DNA from: Pseudomonadota bacterium | Lineage (GTDB): Bacteria > Pseudomonadota > Alphaproteobacteria > Sphingomonadales > Sphingomonadaceae | DNA: 15,020 nucleotides | Assembly: GCA_023422695.1 (NCBI GenBank) | Contig: JAFAGN010000050.1 | Span: forward strand, 1 to 15,020 | Direction of reading: 5' to 3' | Shown here: piece by piece, positions 1 through 5,298 of the stretch | Numbering within the stretch: the first letter of the stretch is position 1 | How the letters are laid out: each line of letters starts with the position of its first letter | Position numbers and translations under genes: made by a program | The notes under the pieces: generated by a model | Databases searched by the model: none | What the model was told of the DNA's origin: nothing | Seen by the model: the letters and a program-made list of their open reading frames with translations, nothing else

Positions 1-26
1 TCTCGACTTCGCTCGACACGAACGGG
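1..26. repeat. Partial intergenic repeat at window edge
   Basis: The first bases contain TCGACTTCGCTCGA followed by CACGAACGGG. This resembles the short repeats with a CTTCGCTCG core seen elsewhere in the window (about 4083-4119). It is cut by the window edge, so its full extent cannot be seen. Assignment to a dispersed repeat family rests on general familiarity with sphingomonad intergenic DNA. Confidence 0.4.
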
Positions 27-49
27 TTCCAGAACGCTTGATGGGCTTA

Positions 50-83
50 TTGCGAGCGATTCGCAAAAGTTGCAAGTTGCAAC
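50..83. promoter_or_regulatory. Two adjacent inverted repeats, possible operators
   Basis: TTGCGA and TCGCAA form 6-bp arms around 5 bases at 50-66. Immediately downstream, 69-83 is the perfect palindrome GTTGCAA-G-TTGCAAC. The second overlaps the proposed -35 box of the hydrolase promoter, where a repressor would block RNA polymerase. The first loosely resembles the GC-containing Fur/Mur-type boxes of alphaproteobacteria, but the match is not good enough to name the regulator. Confidence 0.35.
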
Positions 84-97
84 GCTGTTTCTATATA
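70..97 (+). promoter_or_regulatory. Predicted sigma-70 type promoter of the hydrolase gene
   Basis: TTGCAA at 70-75 and TATATA at 92-97 are separated by 16 bp. The TATATAGG stretch is conspicuously AT-rich for this genome. It lies about 75 bp upstream of the chosen start codon. The -35 box is embedded in the palindrome at 69-83. Confidence 0.45.
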
Positions 98-171
98 GGC
101 GCCATCTTCGCTCCGCCATCCAGCCAATCCGGCGATTCGGCGGTCAGCCGCAAAAGACAAGAGGTGCTCCC

Positions 172-828
172 ATGCCCGACGTGATTTTCCCCGGCCCCGA
201 GGGCCGTATCGAAGGCCGTTTCTCGCCGCCGCCGCGCCCGCGCGCGCCGGTTGCGATGATCCTGCACCCGCATCCGCAGGGCGGCGGGACGATGAACGAT
301 CGCATCACGCAGGCGATGTACAAAAGCTTTGTCGCACGCGGCTTTGCGGTGCTGCGCTTCAACTTCCGCGGCGTCGGCCGCAGCCAGGGCACGTTCGACA
401 ACGGGATCGGTGAACTTTCCGATGCCGCGTCGGCGCTCGACTGGGTCCAGTCGATCCATCCCGAGGCGCAGACTACGTGGATCGCGGGCTTCAGCTTTGG
501 TGCGTGGATCGGCATGCAGCTGCTGATGCGCCGCCCCGAAGTCCGCGGCTTCCTGTCGGTCGCGCCGCCGGCCAACATGTATGATTTCAGCTTTCTCGCC
601 CCCTGCCCCTCGTCGGGCATCATCGTCGCCGGCGGGCAGGACGAGATCGTCCCGCCGTCGGCGGTGCAGAAGCTGGTCGACAAGCTGCGCACCCAAAAGG
701 GCATCACGATCCATCACGACGAGATCCCGCGCGCGAACCATTTCTTCGAGCATGAGCTCGATCAGCTGATGAAGTCGCTGGATAATTATCTGGATATGCG
801 GTTGGCGCCGGATTCGCCGATCCGCTGA
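172..828 (+). CDS. Alpha/beta hydrolase (COG2945-like)
   Basis: This is a 218-aa cytoplasmic alpha/beta-hydrolase. The nucleophile motif GFSFG places the catalytic serine at residue 108. The probable acid is Asp157 in GGQDEIV and the histidine is His190 in ANHFFEH. An HPHPQGGG segment (32-39) would form the oxyanion-hole region, and FNFRGVGRS (63-71) is typical of this short, lidless subfamily. There is no signal peptide. The ATG at 172 is chosen over an in-frame upstream ATG at 70 because GAGGTG precedes it at 161-166, family similarity begins here, and the upstream ATG lies in the promoter. The substrate is unknown; an ester or similar small acyl compound is likely. No operon partner is visible, since a repeat follows and the next gene is on the other strand. 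Confidence 0.85.
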   Translation: MPDVIFPGPEGRIEGRFSPPPRPRAPVAMILHPHPQGGGTMNDRITQAMYKSFVARGFAVLRFNFRGVGRSQGTFDNGIGELSDAASALDWVQSIHPEAQTTWIAGFSFGAWIGMQLLMRRPEVRGFLSVAPPANMYDFSFLAPCPSSGIIVAGGQDEIVPPSAVQKLVDKLRTQKGITIHHDEIPRANHFFEHELDQLMKSLDNYLDMRLAPDSPIR

Positions 829-835
829 CTCAAAA

Positions 836-972
836 ATCCTCCCTGTGGCGAAGCCATGGGGAGGTGGCAGCCCGCAGGGCTGACGGAGGGGTCACCGCAC
901 CACCGTTGCAAGACCCTCCACCATTCGCTTCGCGAACGGTCCCCCTCCCCATCGCTACGCGACAGGGAGGAT
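836..972. repeat. Composite palindromic intergenic repeat
   Basis: Left arm 836-867 and right arm 941-972 are inverted copies with a few mismatches; the outermost 11 bases (ATCCTCCCTGT) match perfectly. Inside are nested hairpins: CAGCCC-GCA-GGGCTG at 868-882, GGAGGG (885-890) against CCCTCC (914-919), and one over 920-940 built on TTCGC/GCGAA. The RNA or single strand could form a branched cruciform. It fills the gap between the hydrolase stop and the stop codon of the small minus-strand gene. No transposase is present, so it would be a non-autonomous, MITE- or REP-like element. Confidence 0.7.
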
Positions 973-1136
973 TATTTCACCGGCACCAGCCACACCGCCA
1001 CATTGGCGAACATCACCAGCGCCGCCACCAGCATCAGCAGCGCACGGCGCTTGTCGCCTTGGCGAAACACATAGGCAGCACCGCCGGTCAGGGCGACCCC
1101 GGTGAGCATCAGCACAGATATGACGGTGTCGGACAT
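972..1136 (-). CDS. Small hydrophobic membrane protein, 54 aa
   Basis: The minus strand reads an ATG at 1136 and a TAA at 972-974, giving 54 residues. Residues 5-25 form one hydrophobic segment, a short charged turn follows (RQGDKRR, 25-31), and residues 32-52 form a second. This is a clean two-helix hairpin with a positive, presumably cytoplasmic loop. The frame has the codon bias of a real gene, with G/C-rich third positions. No convincing Shine-Dalgarno sequence precedes the ATG. The TAA shares its last base with the end of the palindromic repeat at 836-972. The function is unknown; small sphingomonad membrane proteins of this layout are common but unnamed. It is transcribed divergently from rpiB. 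Confidence 0.55.
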   Translation of the reverse strand: MSDTVISVLMLTGVALTGGAAYVFRQGDKRRALLMLVAALVMFANVAVWLVPVK

Positions 1137-1248
1137 GGCGTGGCTTTATCGGCAGCGTCACAAATTTGCCACCTCGCTTATGGCCAAATCGGGCGCCGTC
1201 GCCTAAAGGGCCGACATCGATTCCCTTCCTCCAGCGGGAGCCGCGCCG

Positions 1249-1713
1249 ATGCGCATCGCCATTGCCTCTGACCATGCCGCTTTCGAGCTGAAAGCCTTGC
1301 TCGCCGACTGGCTGCGCGGCGAAGGCCATGACGTCGAGGATCTGGGTACCAACGGCCCCGACAGCGTCGATTATCCCGACTTTGGCTACGCGCTGGGCGA
1401 AGCAATCGCCGCCGGACGCGCCGACCGCGGCGTGGCGCTGTGCGGGTCGGGTATCGGCATCTCTATCTCGGTCAACCGCAACCCCGCCGCGCGCTGCGCG
1501 CTGGTGTCCGAACCCCTGTCAGCGAAATTGTCGCGCGAGCACAACGACGCCAATGTCATCGCGATGGGCGCCCGGCTGACGGGCATCGACATGGCCAAAG
1601 CCTGCCTGACCGCGTTCCTGACCACCGACTTTGCGGGCGATCGCCACGCACGCCGCGTCGGCAAGCTGTCCAATCCTCCCCACAATCTGGCGCAACTGGA
1701 GACCAGCCGATGA
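1249..1713 (+). CDS. rpiB: Ribose-5-phosphate isomerase B
   Basis: A 154-aa protein of the RpiB/LacAB family that interconverts ribose 5-phosphate and ribulose 5-phosphate in the pentose phosphate pathway. The N-terminal IASDHAAFELK motif binds the sugar phosphate. Cys65 in ALCGSGIG is the predicted catalytic base, with GSGIG following. His98 in REHNDAN and the RHARRV stretch (132-137) match other conserved active-site positions. Length is normal. The start has GGGAG at 1236-1240, eight bases upstream. The stop overlaps the glyA start in an ATGA, so the two are very likely co-transcribed and translationally coupled. The pair links ribose supply with serine/glycine one-carbon metabolism. Confidence 0.95.
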   Translation: MRIAIASDHAAFELKALLADWLRGEGHDVEDLGTNGPDSVDYPDFGYALGEAIAAGRADRGVALCGSGIGISISVNRNPAARCALVSEPLSAKLSREHNDANVIAMGARLTGIDMAKACLTAFLTTDFAGDRHARRVGKLSNPPHNLAQLETSR

Positions 1714-3017
1714 CCACAGAAACGCTTAACAAGCCCATCAAATCGGCCGGTTATTTCGTCGACGGCGTCGGCACCGTCGACCCGGCAGTGGCGGCGGCGA
1801 TGAAGCACGAACTGGAACGCGAGCAATATCAGATCGAACTGATCGCCAGCGAAAACATCGTGTCGAAAGCGGTGCTGGAAGCGCAGGGATCGGTGTTCAC
1901 CAACAAATATGCCGAAGGTTATCCGGGGCGCCGCTATTATCAGGGCTGCGCGCCGTCGGACGAGGTCGAAACGCTGGCGATCGACCGCGCCAAGCAGCTG
2001 TTCGATGCCGGTTTCGTCAACGTCCAGCCGCATTCGGGCGCGCAGGCCAACGGCGCCGTCATGCTCGCGCTGACCAAGCCCGGCGCGACGATCATGGGCA
2101 TGAGCCTCGACGCCGGCGGCCACCTGACCCACGGCGCGCCGCCCGCGATGTCGGGCAAATGGTATAATGCCGTCCAATATGGCGTGCGCGCCGATGACCA
2201 TCTGGTCGATTTCGATCAGGTCGAAGCGCTGGCGAAGGAGCATCGCCCCGCGCTGATCATCGCAGGCGGCTCGGCCTATCCGCGCACGCTGGACTTTGCC
2301 CGCTTCCGCAAGATCGCCGATGACGTCGGCGCGCTGCTGATGGTCGACATGGCGCATTTTGCGGGTCTGGTTGCAGGCGGCGTCCATCCTTCGCCCATGG
2401 AACACGCGCATGTCGTCACCACGACGACGCACAAGACGCTGCGCGGTCCGCGCGGCGGGATGATCCTGACCAATGACGAAGCGATCGCCAAGCGGATCAA
2501 TTCGGCGGTGTTCCCGGGCCTGCAGGGCGGCCCGCTGATGCACGTCATCGCTGCCAAGGCGGTGGCGTTCGGCGAAGCGCTGCGCCCCGATTTCAAGGAT
2601 TATGCGAAAGCAACCGTCGCCAATGCGCAAGCTCTCGCCGGTCGTTTGAAGGCTCGCGGCGCCGATGTCGTCGCGGGCGGCACCGATACGCATCTTGCGC
2701 TCATCGACCTTCGCCCGCTTGGGGTGACCGGGCGCGATGCCGACGAGGCACTCGAACGCAGCGCGATCACCTGCAACAAGAACGGCATTCCCTTTGATCC
2801 GCTGCCCCCGGTCAAGACCAGCGGCATCCGCGTCGGATCGCCCGCCGGGACGACGCGCGGCTTTGGCATCGCCGAGTTCGAGCAGATCGGCGACATGGTC
2901 GCCGACGTGCTGGAAGCGCTGCGCGACAAGGGCGAACATGGCGATGCCGATGTCGAAGCCAATGTGCGCGGCCGCGTCCGCGCGCTGTGCGAACGCTTCC
3001 CGATCTATCAGGGTTGA
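1710..3017 (+). CDS. glyA: Serine hydroxymethyltransferase
   Basis: A 435-aa PLP enzyme converting serine and tetrahydrofolate to glycine and 5,10-methylene-THF, the main source of one-carbon units. The PLP lysine is Lys242 in TTTTHKTLRGPRGG (237-250), and Asp213 in MVDMAHFAG contacts the pyridine nitrogen. The N-terminal ELIASENIVS and YAEGYPGRRYYQGC segments are hallmark substrate and folate motifs. Length is normal. The ATG at 1710 sits in a 4-bp ATGA overlap with rpiB. An in-frame extension further upstream exists but lies within rpiB and is not needed. nrdR follows after a small membrane-protein gene; glyA-nrdR adjacency is common in alphaproteobacteria. Confidence 0.97.
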   Translation: MTTETLNKPIKSAGYFVDGVGTVDPAVAAAMKHELEREQYQIELIASENIVSKAVLEAQGSVFTNKYAEGYPGRRYYQGCAPSDEVETLAIDRAKQLFDAGFVNVQPHSGAQANGAVMLALTKPGATIMGMSLDAGGHLTHGAPPAMSGKWYNAVQYGVRADDHLVDFDQVEALAKEHRPALIIAGGSAYPRTLDFARFRKIADDVGALLMVDMAHFAGLVAGGVHPSPMEHAHVVTTTTHKTLRGPRGGMILTNDEAIAKRINSAVFPGLQGGPLMHVIAAKAVAFGEALRPDFKDYAKATVANAQALAGRLKARGADVVAGGTDTHLALIDLRPLGVTGRDADEALERSAITCNKNGIPFDPLPPVKTSGIRVGSPAGTTRGFGIAEFEQIGDMVADVLEALRDKGEHGDADVEANVRGRVRALCERFPIYQG

Positions 3018-3022
3018 GCGCG

Positions 3023-3241
3023 GTGGCGCGGCAACATCCCGAAGAACCGACGCTGGCCGAGGTCACGATCGAAGAGGTCAAGGCGATGGGCAAGCAGGGG
3101 CTGGCGCATCCGTCGACCAAGCCGGTCCTGACCGGCGGCGCGATCGGGGCGGTTGTCGGCGCCGTCCTGCCGGTGGTCAGCTGGCCCGTCGGGCTGTTCG
3201 CGGGCGCCGCGATTGCGCTTTACGCGCGGGTGAAACGCTAA
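3023..3241 (+). CDS. Small membrane protein between glyA and nrdR
   Basis: About 72 residues from the GTG at 3023, which has AGGG at 3010-3013 in the glyA tail as a plausible ribosome binding site. A TTG at 3014 (overlapping the glyA stop) and an ATG at 3086 are alternatives. The N-terminal half is charged and soluble (TLAEVTIEEVKAMGKQG). It is followed by a glycine- and valine-rich hydrophobic stretch with GxxxG-like spacing (TGGAIGAVVGAVLPVVSWP) and a short C-terminal hydrophobic segment ending in RVKR. That suggests one or two membrane helices. It ends 3 bp before the nrdR ATG, so it belongs to the same transcript. I do not recognise a named family. Confidence 0.65.
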   Translation: MARQHPEEPTLAEVTIEEVKAMGKQGLAHPSTKPVLTGGAIGAVVGAVLPVVSWPVGLFAGAAIALYARVKR

Positions 3242-3244
3242 CCG

Positions 3245-3709
3245 ATGCGCTGTCCCTATTGCGGCCATGAAGACAGCCAGGTGAAGGACAGCCGTCCGAC
3301 CGAGGACGGCGCGGCGATCCGGCGGCGGCGCCAGTGCGAAGACTGCGGGGCGCGCTTTACGACGTTCGAGCGCATCCAACTGCGCGAAGTGGCGGTGCTC
3401 AAGGCGGGCGGCGGACGCGAGCCGTTCGACCGCGAAAAGCTGATGCGCAGCATCCAGATCGCGTGCCGCAAGCGCCCGATCGACGGCGCGCGCATCGAAC
3501 GGCTGGTGTCAGGCATCCAGCGCCAGCTGGAAACATCGGGCGAGAGTGAGGTGCAAGCGGCACAGATCGGCGCGATGGTGATGGAAGCGCTCAAAGGCTT
3601 CGACAGCGTCGCCTATATCCGCTTTGCCAGCGTTTATCGAGAGTTCACCGAAGCCCGGGATTTCGAGGAGTTCGCCTCGTCGGTGACCGAGGCGGCGCAC
3701 AAGAGCTAG
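3245..3709 (+). CDS. nrdR: Transcriptional repressor NrdR
   Basis: A 154-aa NrdR, the nucleotide-sensing repressor of ribonucleotide reductase genes. A zinc ribbon is formed by Cys3, Cys6, Cys31 and Cys34 (MRCPYC and CEDCGARF), followed by the arginine-rich IRRRRQ strip that contacts DNA. An ATP-cone spans roughly residues 49-139; it senses dATP/ATP and controls oligomerisation. Length and architecture are canonical. The ATG comes 3 bp after the preceding small gene's TAA. No NrdR-box-like operators or nrd genes are seen nearby, so its targets lie elsewhere. Confidence 0.96.
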   Translation: MRCPYCGHEDSQVKDSRPTEDGAAIRRRRQCEDCGARFTTFERIQLREVAVLKAGGGREPFDREKLMRSIQIACRKRPIDGARIERLVSGIQRQLETSGESEVQAAQIGAMVMEALKGFDSVAYIRFASVYREFTEARDFEEFASSVTEAAHKS

Positions 3710-3727
3710 ATCTATTTTCCCCGTTTT

Positions 3728-3745
3728 CCCGAGCGAAGACGAGGG
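3728..3745 (+). repeat. Left copy of 18-bp inverted repeat flanking the GIY-YIG domain
   Basis: CCCGAGCGAAGACGAGGG here is the exact reverse complement of 4103-4120. It lies in the 76-bp gap between the nrdR stop and the GIY-YIG start. That gap also contains a weak outer inverted repeat: GATCTATTTT near 3709 against GAAAGATAGA near 3764. The bases flanking the 18-mer do not continue the match. Confidence 0.75.
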
Positions 3746-3785
3746 ACTATTTCGAGCGCAGCGAGAAAGATAGACAGGGCAATCC

Positions 3786-4895
3786 GTGACTTTTTGGGTT
3801 TACCTCCTCCATTGCGCAGATCGCAGCTACTACACCGGCCACACGGACGATTTGGACAAGCGCGTCTATCAGCATCAGGAAGGCGTACTGGGGGGCTATA
3901 CGTCAAAGCGTCGACCGGTTGAATTGGTTTGGGCGCAAGCATTTGCCACTCGCGAAGAAGCAAAGGCCGCCGAACTCAAAATCAAAAACTGGTCACGGGC
4001 AAAGAAGGAAGCACTCATCGCCAGAGATTGGGACCGATTGAAGCGCGCGTCCGTTCCGCCCTCGGAGCGCCAAGCCCGCGCTTCGGCTTCGCTCGGCGGA
4101 GCCCCTCGTCTTCGCTCGGGGATGCGGAATAAGGAACAATCTTCTCCGCAGATCACCCCGCCCCCCGTCATCATCCTCGTCCGTCCGCAGCTTGGCGAAA
4201 ATATCGGCAAGGCGGCGCGCGCGATGCTCAATTTCGGGCTGACCGAATTGCGGCTGGTGGCGCCGCGCGACGGCTGGCCCAATCCCGACGCCGGTCCTGC
4301 CGCGGCCGGAGCCGATGTCGTGCTGGCAGAGGCGCAGGTTTTCGCCAGCCTGGCCGAGGCGGTGGCCGATTGCACCACCATCTATGCCACCACGGTGCGC
4401 AAGCGCGGGGTGATGAAGCCGGTGTTGACCCCCGAAGCGGCGGCGCGCGCGGTCCATGCCGATGCCGGTCGGTCCGCCTATGTCTTTGGCGCTGAACGCT
4501 CAGGGCTCGATACCGATGATGTCGCGCTGGCGCACAATATCGTGACGGTGCCAATCAATCCCAAATTCGGATCGCTGAACCTGGCGCAGGCGGTGATCCT
4601 GCTGGCGTATGAATGGTCGAAACATGCCCCGAGCGAGGCGGAAGGCGGCGTCGCGCTCGCCAGCCCGCCCGAGGTTCCGCTCGACCCCGTCGCGCCGCAT
4701 GCCGAGTTGGAGGAACTGATCCAGCATCTGGTCCGCGATCTCGACGCCAGCGGCTATTTCAATCCGCCCGAGCGGACCGAGGCGACGCTGCGCACGCTGC
4801 GCACCGCGCTCACTAAAACCGGCTGGTCGCACAATGATATCAGGATGATGCACGGGGTCATTACCAGTCTTGGCAGGAAGCCTCGGGCGCGATAA
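3786..4895 (+). CDS. GIY-YIG nuclease domain fused in frame to TrmJ methyltransferase
   Basis: One uninterrupted 369-codon frame from a GTG start, with AGGG at 3776-3779 as ribosome binding site. Residues 1-85 are a small GIY-YIG domain (COG2827/YhbQ type): VYLL (5-8) and YYTGHT (15-20) are the two signature strands, followed by Arg26, His30, catalytic-type Glu63 and the KIKNWSRAKKEALI helix. Residues 86-112 are a low-complexity Ser/Arg/Ala linker encoded by repeat DNA. Residues 113-369 are a complete TrmJ. GC in the nuclease part is clearly lower (about 50-55% on two 60-base lines counted) than in the methyltransferase part (80% on one line), which suggests separate origins. The fusion could be translated as one protein, or TrmJ could restart at Met113. 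The nuclease part most likely arrived by insertion between nrdR and trmJ. Confidence 0.7.
   Translation: MTFWVYLLHCADRSYYTGHTDDLDKRVYQHQEGVLGGYTSKRRPVELVWAQAFATREEAKAAELKIKNWSRAKKEALIARDWDRLKRASVPPSERQARASASLGGAPRLRSGMRNKEQSSPQITPPPVIILVRPQLGENIGKAARAMLNFGLTELRLVAPRDGWPNPDAGPAAAGADVVLAEAQVFASLAEAVADCTTIYATTVRKRGVMKPVLTPEAAARAVHADAGRSAYVFGAERSGLDTDDVALAHNIVTVPINPKFGSLNLAQAVILLAYEWSKHAPSEAEGGVALASPPEVPLDPVAPHAELEELIQHLVRDLDASGYFNPPERTEATLRTLRTALTKTGWSHNDIRMMHGVITSLGRKPRAR
4060..4120 (+). repeat. Repeat DNA encoding the nuclease-methyltransferase linker
   Basis: This stretch holds TCGGCTTCGCTCGG (4083-4096) and TCGTCTTCGCTCGG (4106-4119), 13/14 identical direct copies 23 bp apart. Its last 18 bases (4103-4120) are the inverted partner of 3728-3745. 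It has no stop codon in the frame of the upstream nuclease, so it is read through into trmJ. The ATG that could start TrmJ alone lies one base beyond the end of the repeat. Confidence 0.65.
4122..4895 (+). CDS. trmJ: TrmJ-type tRNA 2'-O-methyltransferase (possible independent product)
   Basis: A 257-aa SPOUT-superfamily methyltransferase (COG0565). By family it methylates the ribose 2'-OH at position 32 of tRNAs using S-adenosylmethionine. The N-terminal VRPQLGENIGKAARAMLNFG segment is the signature RNA-binding strand and helix. YVFGAERSGL and PINPKFGSLNLAQAV form the knotted cofactor site. The C-terminal helices (HNDIRMMHG) are family-specific. Met113 of the longer frame is the only sensible ATG for a stand-alone TrmJ. 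Its upstream sequence is repeat DNA with only GGGG directly abutting the codon, a poor ribosome binding site. Translation may therefore depend on the upstream nuclease frame. This entry overlaps the fused CDS and should not be counted as a second locus. Confidence 0.6.
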   Translation: MRNKEQSSPQITPPPVIILVRPQLGENIGKAARAMLNFGLTELRLVAPRDGWPNPDAGPAAAGADVVLAEAQVFASLAEAVADCTTIYATTVRKRGVMKPVLTPEAAARAVHADAGRSAYVFGAERSGLDTDDVALAHNIVTVPINPKFGSLNLAQAVILLAYEWSKHAPSEAEGGVALASPPEVPLDPVAPHAELEELIQHLVRDLDASGYFNPPERTEATLRTLRTALTKTGWSHNDIRMMHGVITSLGRKPRAR

Positions 4896-4929
4896 CAAGC
4901 GCCTCCCCTACCCTGGAGTTCAATCTTTC

Positions 4930-5157
4930 ATGCTGACCCTGATGATGTCGCTGGCCCTTGCCGCCGCGACCACCGAAGCCCCTCCGACCCCGCCGGCAAC
5001 CGAAACCGCAGCCAAGCCCGAAAAGGTCAAACCCAAGCTGATCTGCCGCCGCATCGCCAACACGGGCAGCCGCCTTCCCGAGCGCGAATGCCGCACCCAG
5101 GAAAGCTGGGACCGTCAGGCGGATACGACCAGCCAGCAGTTGAAGGGCGCCAAGTAA
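4930..5157 (+). CDS. Small exported protein with CR-TGS-CR motif, paralog 1
   Basis: 75 aa from the ATG at 4930, with GGAG at 4915-4918 as ribosome binding site; an upstream in-frame ATG at 4870 lies inside trmJ. A short hydrophobic N-terminus (MLTLMMSLALAAA) looks like a signal peptide. A Pro/Thr/Ala/Lys-rich linker follows, then the conserved core ICRRIANTGSRLPERECRT with two cysteines 16 residues apart, and a polar tail beginning ESWDRQ. The same core recurs in the next gene. I know of similar short exported proteins in sphingomonads, all without assigned function. The cysteines could form a disulfide in the periplasm. It starts 34 bp after the trmJ stop and may share its transcript. Confidence 0.75.
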   Translation: MLTLMMSLALAAATTEAPPTPPATETAAKPEKVKPKLICRRIANTGSRLPERECRTQESWDRQADTTSQQLKGAK

Positions 5158-5177
5158 GCGACAGGTAATAAGGGGCA

Positions 5178-5203
5178 AGCGGGCGCCGTGCGCGGTGCCC
5201 GCT
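5178..5203 (+). terminator. Stem-loop, possible weak terminator
   Basis: AGCGGGCGCCG pairs with CGGTGCCCGCT (11 positions, one G-T wobble) around a TGCG loop. It lies 20 bp after the first small exported-protein gene. No T-tract follows, so intrinsic termination would be inefficient. It may instead stabilise the 3' end of the upstream transcript. Confidence 0.35.
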
Positions 5204-5269
5204 CGGCTGATGTGTCACGACAATTCACGGTGCACCGGTACCTTGGTCCCTGAGCAATGCGACCTTAGA

Positions 5270-5288
5270 CCTTGATTTCATCAAGGAG
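5270..5288 (+). promoter_or_regulatory. Hairpin enclosing the ribosome binding site of paralog 2
   Basis: CCTTGAT (5270-5276) and ATCAAGG (5280-5286) are perfect 7-bp arms around a TTC loop. The AAGGAG ribosome binding site occupies 5283-5288, so four of its six bases would be paired. This could be a translational switch such as a simple thermometer or a site opened by a trans-acting RNA. It requires transcription to begin upstream of 5270. A weak promoter-like pair (TTGGTC 5243-5248, TTAGAC 5265-5270) would start too close for the left arm to be transcribed, so the alternative is a DNA operator. Confidence 0.4.
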
Positions 5289-5298
5289 TTTGATTCGC

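Noticed and set aside
70..171. N-terminal extension of the hydrolase from the ATG at 70
   Set aside because: It falls in the promoter and operator region, has no ribosome binding site, and similarity to the family starts at 172.
836..972. Clustered repeats considered as a CRISPR array
   Set aside because: The repeats are inverted, not direct, with no regular spacer-repeat periodicity here or elsewhere in the window.
1386..2939. 517-codon open frame on the minus strand across rpiB and glyA
   Set aside because: It is antisense to two certain enzymes. Its translation is Arg/Asp/His-rich without any domain, as expected for the opposite strand of GC-rich coding DNA.
4899..4918. Possible ribosome-binding-site stem before paralog 1 (CTCC against GGAG)
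   Set aside because: Only four base pairs with a long loop, far weaker than the stem before paralog 2.
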